In this document: in pieces, positions 16,114 to 23,802 of the stretch
Layout of the letters: each line of letters begins with the position of its first letter
Position numbering within the stretch: position 1 is the stretch's first letter
Assembly (NCBI GenBank): GCA_020859995.1
Contig: JAJBVE010000088.1
Coordinates: forward strand, 1 to 39,727
Direction: 5' to 3'
Length of the DNA stretch: 39,727 nucleotides
Source of the DNA: Clostridiales bacterium
GTDB taxonomy: Bacteria > Bacillota > Clostridia > Lachnospirales > Lachnospiraceae
Position numbers and translations under genes: made by a program
The notes under the pieces: model-generated
Databases searched by the model: none
What the model was told of the DNA's origin: nothing
What the model saw: only the letters and a program-made list of their open reading frames with translations

Positions 16114-16342
16114 CGTTCAATTGGAGGTTTTTGACAGATTTCCAGTTGAATCAAAGCCTTCCGGAAGAGACGCGCATGACTCTGATGCCGCATCGGACCG
16201 GATCGGCGGGCAGGCGGTTGGAGGAGATCATTTCATCTGCCCACATCATGCGGCTGCATGGGAAAGCGTTCCTTCCCGTCGGGCACAGTGATTGGGGATG
16301 ATTCCCAACCAGGAAAACGCAATAGGTAAAGGAGGAAACATT
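16114..16342 (+). other. Structured untranslated leader of livJ
   Basis: Beyond the terminator the leader can form TTCAATTGGA / TCCAGTTGAA (16116-16125, 16141-16150) and TTGGGGA / TTCCCAA (about 16292-16308). No T-box, glycine or other known riboswitch signature was recognised. A short frame from ATG 16292 runs in frame into livJ, but it lacks a ribosome site and signal-peptide logic, so it is treated as leader. Confidence 0.4.
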
Positions 16343-17542
16343 ATGAAGAAAAAAATCATCAGCCTGATCCTGACACTGGGTATGGTAATGGGGATGACGG
16401 CGTATGCCGGCGCTGAGGAGGCTGACACAGAGTTTGTCGGCACGATTACACTGGGTATGATCGGCCCGATGACCGGCAGCCTTGCGGTATATGGCACGCA
16501 TGTTTCAAACGGTGTCCTGCAGGCAGTCGATGAGATCAACGCTGCTGGCGGCGTAATGCTTGCGGATGGCGCTTATGAGCTGGCTGTTTCATCCAAGGAT
16601 GACCAGGGAGACGCGACAGAATGTCTGAACTCCATGAACGCGCTGATCGCCGATGGAATTGAGCTTGTGATTGGCTCGGCAACATCGGGCTGCACCTCTT
16701 CCATTACATCGACAGCAAATTCCGAGGGCGTTGTACTGATCACTCCGTCCGGTACGGCGGATGCGCTGACGACAGAGATGGATTATGTATTCCGTGCATG
16801 CTTTAAGGATTCCTTCCAGGGCGAGCTGGCCGCTCAGTATGCAGCGGATGAGGGCTATACCAAGGTTGGTATCGTGTACTGCTCGGCGGATACTTATTCT
16901 GCAGGTTTGAGAGATTCCTTCTCAGCGGCCTGTGAGGAGCTTGGCATTGAAGTAGTTGCTGAGGAATCTGTAGCGACAATGACAGAAGTAGATTACACGA
17001 ACCAGTTCAATAAGATGGTTTCCGCAGAAGCGGAGCTGGTATTTGTGCCGTTCTACTATGATGTAACCGGTCCGTATCTGGTGCCGCAGGCGAGAAGCGT
17101 AGGATTTACCGGCGTGCTGCTTGGCGCGGATGGCGTAGACAATACGGAGACGACGATCTCTGAGGGCACAGATCTTTCTGTTTACAATGATTTCCTGTTT
17201 GTAAACCACTATTCGACAGAGCTTGCTACCAGCGATGTGTCTGTAAGCTTTGTAGAGAATTATGAGTCTCTTTACGGAGAAACCCCGAACAACTTTGACG
17301 CTCTTGGCTATGACTGCGTGCTGATCCTGAAGCAGGCGATGGAGAGCTGCGGAGCCTGCGACGCTGACAGCGTACAGGCGGCGCTGGCAGATACTTCTGT
17401 TACTTATGAAGTGGCGACCGGTACCTTCTCCTTTGATGAAACCGGTACTCCTGTCAAGACTGGTGTGCTGATGGGCTATGAGTACAACGACGGTGATGAG
17501 GAAGTGACGAAGATCGCTGTCCGGACACTGAATGTCGAGTAA
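16343..17542 (+). CDS. livJ: Branched-chain amino-acid ABC transporter substrate-binding protein
   Basis: Extracellular binding protein of 399 residues for a HAAT-family importer (Leu/Ile/Val or related amino acids). A signal peptide (MKKKIISLILTLGMVMGMTA) is followed by AYA-GAEE, a signal peptidase I site. There is no lipobox cysteine, unlike most Gram-positive binding proteins, so how it stays at the cell surface is unclear. The Peripla_BP_6 fold is evident from TITLGMIGPMTGSLAVYG, GVLQAVDEINAAGGV and VELVIGSATSG-like blocks. AAAGGAGG lies 7 bases before the ATG. It is first in the livJHMGF operon, separated from livH by a hairpin-rich gap that probably lets it be made in excess. Confidence 0.92.
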   Translation: MKKKIISLILTLGMVMGMTAYAGAEEADTEFVGTITLGMIGPMTGSLAVYGTHVSNGVLQAVDEINAAGGVMLADGAYELAVSSKDDQGDATECLNSMNALIADGIELVIGSATSGCTSSITSTANSEGVVLITPSGTADALTTEMDYVFRACFKDSFQGELAAQYAADEGYTKVGIVYCSADTYSAGLRDSFSAACEELGIEVVAEESVATMTEVDYTNQFNKMVSAEAELVFVPFYYDVTGPYLVPQARSVGFTGVLLGADGVDNTETTISEGTDLSVYNDFLFVNHYSTELATSDVSVSFVENYESLYGETPNNFDALGYDCVLILKQAMESCGACDADSVQAALADTSVTYEVATGTFSFDETGTPVKTGVLMGYEYNDGDEEVTKIAVRTLNVE

Positions 17543-17553
17543 TGTAGAAAGAC

Positions 17554-17590
17554 GGAAACCGGCAGACATGCGTACATGGCTGCCGGTTCC
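17554..17590 (+). terminator. Strong hairpin after livJ (RNA stabiliser or partial terminator)
   Basis: ACCGGCAG / CTGCCGGT is extended inward by CATG-CGTA-CATG and outward by GGAA/TTCC. It starts 12 bases after the livJ stop. No U-run follows, so it more likely protects the livJ mRNA 3' end or only partly stops transcription. This fits the higher level of binding protein needed relative to the membrane subunits. Confidence 0.5.
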
Positions 17591-17671
17591 ACAAAGGAAT
17601 ATCCTGCCGCCCGGCGAGGAATATCCCATGCGGAGCGTGGGATGCCCCCCCGGCGAGGGTATTCCTTTGTG
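17591..17671. repeat. Nested GC-rich palindromic element between livJ and livH
   Basis: The outer arms CACAAAGGAATA (17590-17601) and TATTCCTTTGTG (17660-17671) are perfect 12-bp inverted copies. Inside, ATCCCA-N9-TGGGAT forms a second hairpin, flanked on both sides by CCGGCGAGG. The layout resembles a small palindromic mobile repeat (REP/MITE-like) but only one copy is in the window. The rest of the livJ-livH gap (17672-17879) shows nothing clear. Confidence 0.6.
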
Positions 17672-17879
17672 AAAGCAGATGCATTAGATGCCCTGCATTC
17701 TGAGCGGCCTGCGTCGTGAATTTCCGCTTATTATGGGAAGAAAACTGCATTTTGCGGAAACTGGCGATACAGGCTGCTGATAAAAACGCAGCTGTCCGAT
17801 ACCAGCGCCAGGAGCGCGGGGGACTGTTCTGGTCAGCTGCAAAGATTCATCTGCGGATGAAGCAAGGGAGAGGATGTTT

Positions 17880-18773
17880 ATGGTTACTTTTATTCAGTTT
17901 TTAATCACGGGGCTGCGGCTGGGAAGTGTCTATGCGCTGATTGCCCTGGGCTATACAATGGTTTACGGCATTATTAAGCTGATCAATTTCGCGCATGGCG
18001 ATTTTATCATGGTGGGTGCTTATTCCTTGTTTTTCCTGATTCCGGTAATGATTAATGCCGGATTGCCAGGCTGGGTGGCGGTAGTTCCCGCATGCATTAT
18101 CTGTGCCTGTGTCGGCATGCTGGTGGAGCTGATCGCCTACCGCCCGGTGCGGAAAAAAGGAAATAAGCTGACCTCCCTGATTACGGCGATCGCGATGAGC
18201 TTTGTGCTGGAAAATCTGGCGCAGGCGATTCCGATGATCGGGCCTGACCCGAAAATTCCGCGGACTTTGTTCGGAAATACGAGGATGATCGGCGGCGTTT
18301 CGATCAGTGACGCGACTATTCTGACGATCGTGGTTTCCGCCATCATCATGGTTGCTCTGTACTTTTTTACACAGAAATCCAAAATCGGCCGCGCCATGCG
18401 CTGTGTCTCTGAAGATAAGGAAGCGGCGATTCTGATGGGCGTGAATGTCAATCATACCATCATTATTACCTTTGGAATCGGCGCCGGTCTGGCAGCAGTG
18501 GCGGCTTTGATGTACATTGCGCAATACCCGAAGGTTTTCACGACTATGGGCGCGACGCTGGGCATCTATGCTTTTGTGGCCGCTGTACTTGGAGGAATCG
18601 GCTCCCTCCCCGGAGCCATGCTCGGAGGCCTGCTGATCGGCATTGTTCAGTCCGGTACGAATGCGTATATCAGCTCGTCTATGTCTGACACCTTTGTCTA
18701 CCTGCTCCTGATCGCGGTTCTTCTGATCCGCCCGGCAGGCATCCTTGGAAAGAATGTAGGTGAGAAGGTATGA
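17880..18773 (+). CDS. livH: Branched-chain amino-acid ABC permease LivH
   Basis: Inner-membrane permease subunit of 297 residues with about eight hydrophobic spans. The family's opening signature is clear: LRLGSVYALIALGYTMVYGI followed by INFAHGDFIMVGAY. The C-terminal AAVLGGIGSLPGAMLGGLLIG is the conserved EAA-like/coupling region of this family. GGGAGAGG lies 6 bases before ATG 17880; an ATG two codons earlier is too close to it. The stop overlaps the livM start (ATGA), so the two permease subunits are translationally coupled and pair with each other. Confidence 0.95.
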   Translation: MVTFIQFLITGLRLGSVYALIALGYTMVYGIIKLINFAHGDFIMVGAYSLFFLIPVMINAGLPGWVAVVPACIICACVGMLVELIAYRPVRKKGNKLTSLITAIAMSFVLENLAQAIPMIGPDPKIPRTLFGNTRMIGGVSISDATILTIVVSAIIMVALYFFTQKSKIGRAMRCVSEDKEAAILMGVNVNHTIIITFGIGAGLAAVAALMYIAQYPKVFTTMGATLGIYAFVAAVLGGIGSLPGAMLGGLLIGIVQSGTNAYISSSMSDTFVYLLLIAVLLIRPAGILGKNVGEKV

Positions 18774-19909
18774 ATAAAAACAGTATTGGAAAACGATATT
18801 TGGCTAATTTTATTGCGACGGCCGCGTTTTTTATCATCACTCTGGTCATCTGCTCCAGCGGCGGAAGCCGGATGAAATTAAGCATTGTTCCGTCCATCTG
18901 GCAGTGCTGCTATCTGATTATCATGGCAGCGTCGCTGAATCTGGTGCTGGGATTTCTGGGACAGCTTTCTTTAGGACACTGCGGATTTATGGCGGTGGGC
19001 GCCTACAGTGCCGCGCTGATTTCTCTGGCTTTCCAGCGGGCAGGATTCTATGAGGAAAAATCCGGCATCGCATTTATGCTGGTATTGCTGCTTTCGATTC
19101 TGGCAGCGGGCGTGTTTGCAGCCGCGCTTGGTTTGCTGGTCGGCATTCCGGCGCTTCGCCTGAAGGGAGATTACCTGGCGATCATCACACTGGGATTCGG
19201 TATGATTATCGTCAATGTGATTAATAACATTCCTTTCTGCGGACAGCAGGGACTGGGAATGGGAGCCGCTTCGTCTTCCCTGTACGCGACCGGTCTCGGG
19301 TTTTCCAATGATGAAAAGGTCAAATACCTCTGGGTGGCGCTTCTGACGGTCATTATCTGTCTGACGCTGATGTTTATGTTTGTCCGCTCCAAATATGGCC
19401 GGGCGATTCGTTCGATCAGAGACAATGAAATTGCCTCCTCCTCATCGGGCGTCAATGTCAGCTATTACAAAGTCCTTACCTTTTCAGTCTCCGCGTTTTT
19501 CGCCGGCGTGACAGGTGCTCTGTATGCCTGCTGCAACGCGGCATTAGCTACAACTTCCTTTGCATTTACCAACGGTTCGATTCTGAATTCCGTTTTTATT
19601 GTCGTCATGGTGGTCGTGGGCGGCATGGGCTCTTTGACCGGCTCCTGTATCGCTGCGGTGGTTATGTTCTTCCTGAATTACACCATCAAGAATGGCGCCT
19701 GGGTATCCGCGCTGCCGGCGTTTTTGCAGAATGTGTTTACTTATCCGATGCTGGTGTATTCCATCGCGCTGATTATTGTTATTATGTTCCGTCCGAAAGG
19801 AATCATGGGCAGCCGCGAATTTGCCCTGTGTGATATTCCGAAGTGGAAAGGATGGATTTCCGGATATTTTGCTGCGCGCAAAGCGGGGAAAGAGAAGCAG
19901 GAGGGCTGA
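18770..19909 (+). CDS. livM: Branched-chain amino-acid ABC permease LivM
   Basis: Second permease subunit, 379 residues. After an N-terminal span come the family blocks AASLNLVLGFLGQLSLGHCG, FMAVGAYSAAL, LRLKGDYLAIITLGFGMI, GRAIRSIRDNEIASSSSGVN and VVGGMGSLTGSCIAA. The Arg-rich cytoplasmic loop (KYGRAIRSIRDNE) should contact the ATPases. It overlaps livH by 4 bp and precedes livG by 45 bp. The basic C-terminal tail (about 350-379) is slightly longer than usual. Confidence 0.95.
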   Translation: MNKNSIGKRYLANFIATAAFFIITLVICSSGGSRMKLSIVPSIWQCCYLIIMAASLNLVLGFLGQLSLGHCGFMAVGAYSAALISLAFQRAGFYEEKSGIAFMLVLLLSILAAGVFAAALGLLVGIPALRLKGDYLAIITLGFGMIIVNVINNIPFCGQQGLGMGAASSSLYATGLGFSNDEKVKYLWVALLTVIICLTLMFMFVRSKYGRAIRSIRDNEIASSSSGVNVSYYKVLTFSVSAFFAGVTGALYACCNAALATTSFAFTNGSILNSVFIVVMVVVGGMGSLTGSCIAAVVMFFLNYTIKNGAWVSALPAFLQNVFTYPMLVYSIALIIVIMFRPKGIMGSREFALCDIPKWKGWISGYFAARKAGKEKQEG

Positions 19910-19954
19910 CGGGAAGTCGATCTGAACCCCGGAAAGTGAAGGAGGAAATGGCGT

Positions 19955-20728
19955 ATGAGTGAAGCAAACGTACCTGTACTGGAGACCAGAGGACTGGGGA
20001 TTTCTTTTGGCGGTCTCCATGCGGTGCAGGATTTTAATATTTCGATTCATTCTGGTGAGCTGGTCGGTCTGATCGGGCCGAACGGAGCCGGAAAAACCAC
20101 GGTTTTCAATCTGCTGACCGGAGTTTACGTTCCGACAGAAGGCACTGTGCTCCTTGACGGTGTGCCCCTGAACGGGAAAAAAGTGCATCAGTTTGTGGCG
20201 GCCGGTGTGGCGCGGACTTTTCAGAATATCCGTCTGTTTAATGACATGACGGTGATTGACAATGTAAAAGTGGCTTTTACAAAGGACATCAAGTACGGCA
20301 TGCTGGATGCTCTGTTTCGCACTCCCAAATACTGGCAGGCAGAAGAAGCGGTCACGAATAGAGCGATGGAGCTTCTGTCGATCTGTAATCTGGAGGACAA
20401 GGCGGATGTCCTGGCGTCGAGCCTTCCTTATGGGCAGCAGCGCAAGCTGGAAATTGTCCGCGCGCTGGCGACCAATATGAAGGTACTGCTTTTAGATGAG
20501 CCGGCAGCCGGCATGAACCCGACGGAAACTGCGGAGCTTCTGGAATGCATCAATACCATCCGGGATTCCTTTGGTATTGCGATTCTGCTGATCGAGCACG
20601 ATATGTCGCTGGTAATGAATGCCTGTGAGCGGATCCAGGTAATTGATTACGGTGTGACGATCGCCTCCGGACTTCCGGAAGAGATCGCGAACAATCCCAG
20701 AGTTATTTCCGCGTATCTGGGTGAGTGA
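19955..20728 (+). CDS. livG: Branched-chain amino-acid ABC ATPase LivG
   Basis: ATP-hydrolysing subunit of 257 residues. Walker A is GPNGAGKT (41-48). The signature is the LivG-type LPYGQQRKLEIVRAL rather than LSGGQ, and Walker B is VLLLDEPAAGMNP with the switch His in LIEHDM. The C-terminal NNPRVISAYLGE is typical of LivG. AAGGAGG precedes the ATG. It pairs with LivF to drive the LivHM pore. Confidence 0.96.
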   Translation: MSEANVPVLETRGLGISFGGLHAVQDFNISIHSGELVGLIGPNGAGKTTVFNLLTGVYVPTEGTVLLDGVPLNGKKVHQFVAAGVARTFQNIRLFNDMTVIDNVKVAFTKDIKYGMLDALFRTPKYWQAEEAVTNRAMELLSICNLEDKADVLASSLPYGQQRKLEIVRALATNMKVLLLDEPAAGMNPTETAELLECINTIRDSFGIAILLIEHDMSLVMNACERIQVIDYGVTIASGLPEEIANNPRVISAYLGE

Positions 20729-20788
20729 GTTGCTTTTAAGTAGCTGTGAAGGTACTGAGACAGTTACGCTTTTACAAGGAGGGGCCGC

Positions 20789-21493
20789 ATGCTTGAAATA
20801 AAGGATTTACATGTACACTATGGAGCGATTCACGCACTGAGAGGAATTTCTCTGACTGTCAATGACGGGGAGCTGGTCTCCCTGATCGGAGCGAATGGCG
20901 CGGGAAAGACGACGACACTTCACACGATTTCCGGCCTTCTGACAGCCACCAGCGGAGAAGTGCTTCTGGATGGAGAAAATCTGCAGAAAATTCCGGCCAA
21001 TCAGATCATTCAGAAGGGAATGGCGCATGTGCCGGAAGGCAGGCATGTTTTTGCGAGCATGACCGTGGAAGAAAACATGCGGATGGGCGCCTATATTCTG
21101 AAGGATCAGAAGAAGATTTCCGAAAATCTGGAAAAGGTATACACCCATTTTCCACGCTTAAAGGAGCGCAGAAAGCAGCTTGCCGGGACATTATCCGGCG
21201 GCGAGCAGCAGATGCTGGCCACAGGGCGTGCTCTGATGACGGATCCGAAAATCGTGCTGATGGATGAGCCGTCGATGGGTCTGTCGCCGATTCTGGTAAA
21301 GGAAATTTTTTCTATCATTGAGATGCTGCATCGGGACGGCATTACGATTCTGCTGGTTGAGCAGAACGCCAAGATGGCGCTGGGCGTTTCTGATCGAGCG
21401 TATGTGCTGGAGACCGGGCGTATTTCCATGGAAGGGCCGGCGCAGGAGCTTGCGGAAGACGACCGGGTGCGCAAGGCTTATTTGGGCGCGTAA
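20789..21493 (+). CDS. livF: Branched-chain amino-acid ABC ATPase LivF
   Basis: Second ATPase subunit, 234 residues. Walker A is GANGAGKT (34-41), the signature LSGGEQQMLATGRAL and Walker B IVLMDEPSMGLSP, followed by LVEQNA. The end RVRKAYLGA is typical of LivF. AAGGAGG precedes the ATG. It is the last gene of the operon. No intrinsic terminator is evident after it; instead a degenerate 20-bp repeat array begins about 12 bases after the stop. Confidence 0.96.
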   Translation: MLEIKDLHVHYGAIHALRGISLTVNDGELVSLIGANGAGKTTTLHTISGLLTATSGEVLLDGENLQKIPANQIIQKGMAHVPEGRHVFASMTVEENMRMGAYILKDQKKISENLEKVYTHFPRLKERRKQLAGTLSGGEQQMLATGRALMTDPKIVLMDEPSMGLSPILVKEIFSIIEMLHRDGITILLVEQNAKMALGVSDRAYVLETGRISMEGPAQELAEDDRVRKAYLGA

Positions 21494-21504
21494 TGAGCAG
21501 CTGT

Positions 21505-21738
21505 AGATGTAGGGCGTATCTGGAACGCATAAGACTGCGGCGGGCCGTGTAGGGTGTTATCGGGTTTGTAAAAGGCGCAACGGGTTCGTGTAAGGTGCAT
21601 CCGATTTGTGTAAAGTACATTGGGTTCATCGGGCCGTGTAAGGGGTATCAGGGAGCGTAAGGCGTATCGCAGAGAATAAGGCGCATTTGGACATGTAAGG
21701 TTTACCTAAGCGTGTAAGGTCTGCCTGGGTATGTCCGG
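21505..21738. repeat. Array of about twelve degenerate 19-20 bp repeats
   Basis: A GTAAGG-like anchor (GTA at 21509, ATA 21529, GTA 21549, 21568, 21590, 21610, 21638, 21657, ATA 21676, GTA 21695, 21714, GTC near 21733) recurs every 19-22 bp, with one 28-bp step. A typical unit is CGTGTAAGGTGCATCCGATT. On the minus strand the consensus is roughly CRCCTTACACG-N2-CCGATR. The array fills the whole gap between livF and the next gene. It is not a CRISPR: there is no constant repeat/unique spacer pattern. Most forward frames are closed by the TAA within the unit, so it is unlikely to be coding. Its role is unknown. Confidence 0.75.
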
Positions 21739-21751
21739 AGGGAGGTTATTT

Positions 21752-22381
21752 ATGGAGAATTATATAATTACAGTAGCTCGTGAGTCCGGCAGCGGCGGAC
21801 ACAATATTACGAGAAAATTGTCGGAGGCACTCCAGATTCCTTATTATGACCGTGATCTTCTGCGGATGGCTTCCGATATCAGCGGCATCCATGAGCGGCT
21901 GTTCGGTCAGGCGGATGAGCGGATCGGCGTCCGGGAGATGCTTTCTTCAGCGGAAAAAGTTTATACAGGCGAAGTGCTTCCTCCCGACAGTGATGATTAT
22001 ACATCGACCAAAAATCTTTTCAACTTTCAGGCAAAGCTGATCAAAGACCTGGCGGAGAAGGAAAGCTGCATCATCCTTGGCAGGTGTGCCAATTATCTTC
22101 TGATGGATCGGCCGCATGTGCTGAAAGTATTTATCCATGCGCCGCTGGAAGCGCGGGTAGCCAGGGTGGCGGATCTGAACATGACCTGGAAGCCGAAGGA
22201 GATTTTAAGACGCATTCGGGAAGAAGATAAAAGACGAGCCGCTTATTACCGGTATTATACGGGTGAGGAATGGAGGGATGCGGGAGCGTACGACATTTCT
22301 CTTGATTCAGCAGTACTCGGTGAGGAAGGCTGTGTGGAAGCAATTCGTGCATTTTTGCCGGTGTTTATGGAAAGATTTTAA
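21752..22381 (+). CDS. Cytidylate kinase-like protein
   Basis: Cytoplasmic P-loop kinase-like protein of 209 residues (cytidylate-kinase-like family, PF13189 type). The N-terminus IITVARESGSGGHNI is the family's modified P-loop, followed by ALQIPYYDRDLL. CIILGRCANYLL, VLKVFIHAPLEARVARV and KRRAAYYRYYTG form the rest of the nucleotide/phosphate-binding set. It is not the canonical housekeeping Cmk, and its true substrate is unknown. The start at 21752 has GGAGGGAGG seven bases upstream; a longer frame from 21731 lacks such a site. A good terminator follows. The degenerate repeat array occupies its upstream region, so any promoter lies inside or beyond that array. Confidence 0.8.
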   Translation: MENYIITVARESGSGGHNITRKLSEALQIPYYDRDLLRMASDISGIHERLFGQADERIGVREMLSSAEKVYTGEVLPPDSDDYTSTKNLFNFQAKLIKDLAEKESCIILGRCANYLLMDRPHVLKVFIHAPLEARVARVADLNMTWKPKEILRRIREEDKRRAAYYRYYTGEEWRDAGAYDISLDSAVLGEEGCVEAIRAFLPVFMERF

Positions 22382-22409
22382 ATGAAGAGAGAACAGAGAT
22401 TTTTACGGG

Positions 22410-22437
22410 AAAACAGGTGGATCGGCCGCCTGTTTTT
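22410..22437 (+). terminator. Intrinsic terminator after the cytidylate kinase-like gene
   Basis: AAAACAGGTGG / CCGCCTGTTTT (11 bp with one G-U pair) closes the loop ATCGG and continues into a T run (22430-22437). It separates this gene from carAB. Confidence 0.8.
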
Positions 22438-22524
22438 CTATGAGTATGAACGAAAGAGAATTGGAAGTGAGGCACAGGAGGATTTGGATGTGGCAGAATC
22501 TTTTTTCTCCTGCCACAAAAACCG

Positions 22525-22553
22525 TTGAAATATAAAATCGGATATGGTAAAAT
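22525..22553 (+). promoter_or_regulatory. Sigma-A promoter of carAB
   Basis: TTGAAA (22525-22530), 17 bases, then TAAAAT (22548-22553). The leader to the carA ATG is about 90 bases. No PyrR-binding loop or attenuator hairpin with a U-run was recognised, so control may act at initiation. Confidence 0.65.
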
Positions 22554-22647
22554 TCATTGGCTCGTTTTGAAAGCCTGTTACAGTAAAACGACCATCGCCG
22601 TTTACTTATATTCATTGTGTACAGCAGAAGGGAGTGCCATTATTAAT

Positions 22648-23802
22648 ATGAAAGCGTTTTTGATACTTGAAGACGGCACGGTATTTACCGGCACCAGCAT
22701 CGGCTCCTGCCGGGAGGTTGTGAGTGAGATCGTGTTTAACACTTCGATGACCGGTTATCTGGAGGTGCTCACGGATCCGTCTTACGCCGGACAGGCCGTG
22801 GTGATGACTTATCCGCTGATTGGAAATTATGGGATCTGTTATGAGGATATGGAGTCGGAGAGGCCGTGGCTGGACGCGTTTATCGTCCGGGAGCTTTCCC
22901 GTATCCCATCCAATTTCCGATCGGAAGATACGATTCAGAATTTTCTGTTAAAATATGACATTCCCGGCATCGCGGGCATCGATACCCGCACACTTACCAA
23001 AATTCTCCGTGAGAAAGGCACCATGAACGGCTGCATTACCACGGATGAGCATTTTCAATTAGAGGAAATTCTTCCGAAACTCGCCGCATATAAAACCGGA
23101 AAAGTAGTTGAAAAAGTTACCTGCCGCCAAAAGTACGTGCTGCCAGGCGACGGTCCGAAGGTTGCGCTGCTGGATCTTGGCACTAAGAAAAATATTGCCC
23201 GCTGCCTGAACAAACGCGGCTGTGAGGTGACGGTATATCCGGCGTTGACATCGGCGGAAGAGATTCTTTCGGCTTCGCCGGATGGAATCATGCTGTCCAA
23301 TGGTCCCGGGGATCCCAAGGAATGTACATCTATCATAGAAGAAATCCGCAAGCTCTGCGCGTCGGAGGTGCCGATTTTCGCGATCTGTCTGGGACACCAG
23401 CTGACGGCGCTGGCGAACGGTGCGGATACGTATAAAATGAAATACGGGCACCGCGGCGGGAACCACCCGGTACGGGATCTGACTACGGGACGTGTCTATA
23501 TTTCTTCGCAGAATCACGGCTATGTGGTGGATACAGAGCATATGGATCCGGCCGTGGCAGTTCCTGCGTTTGAAAATGTCAACGATGGGACGAATGAGGG
23601 ACTTGCCTATACAGGAAAAAATATTTTTACCATCCAGTTTCACCCGGAAGCCAGTCCGGGACCGCTGGATTCGGGCTATTTGTTTGACCGTTTCCTGAAA
23701 ATGATGGAGAAATCCGATGGTTTGAAAAATTCCTCAGAGGAAGGAACCGCAGATATAACGGGTCAGGAAACAAAGAAAAAAGACGGGGAGGTGCGCGCGT
23801 AA
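22648..23802 (+). CDS. carA: Carbamoyl-phosphate synthase small subunit
   Basis: Glutaminase subunit (384 residues) that feeds ammonia to CarB for carbamoyl phosphate, a precursor of pyrimidines and arginine. The N-terminal CPSase_sm_chain domain begins MKAFLILEDGTVFTGTSIG. The class-I glutamine amidotransferase domain carries the triad C247 (FAICLGHQ), H332 and E334 (HPEASPGP). A charged C-terminal tail of about 25 residues is extra. ATG 22648 has GAAGGGAG upstream; the longer open frame before it lies within the promoter and leader. Its TAA shares an A with the carB ATG. Confidence 0.96.
   Translation: MKAFLILEDGTVFTGTSIGSCREVVSEIVFNTSMTGYLEVLTDPSYAGQAVVMTYPLIGNYGICYEDMESERPWLDAFIVRELSRIPSNFRSEDTIQNFLLKYDIPGIAGIDTRTLTKILREKGTMNGCITTDEHFQLEEILPKLAAYKTGKVVEKVTCRQKYVLPGDGPKVALLDLGTKKNIARCLNKRGCEVTVYPALTSAEEILSASPDGIMLSNGPGDPKECTSIIEEIRKLCASEVPIFAICLGHQLTALANGADTYKMKYGHRGGNHPVRDLTTGRVYISSQNHGYVVDTEHMDPAVAVPAFENVNDGTNEGLAYTGKNIFTIQFHPEASPGPLDSGYLFDRFLKMMEKSDGLKNSSEEGTADITGQETKKKDGEVRA

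Noticed and set aside
16292-16342. Extended N-terminus of LivJ from ATG 16292
   Set aside because: It would bury the signal peptide behind 17 hydrophilic residues and lacks a ribosome site, while AAAGGAGG precedes ATG 16343.
21505-21738. Possible CRISPR array in the repeat tract after livF
   Set aside because: There is no constant repeat alternating with unique spacers; units follow each other directly with a 19-20 bp period, and no cas genes are in the window.
22554-22647. PyrR attenuator before carAB
   Set aside because: The leader is only about 90 bases, with no terminator hairpin plus U-run and no recognisable PyrR-binding loop.
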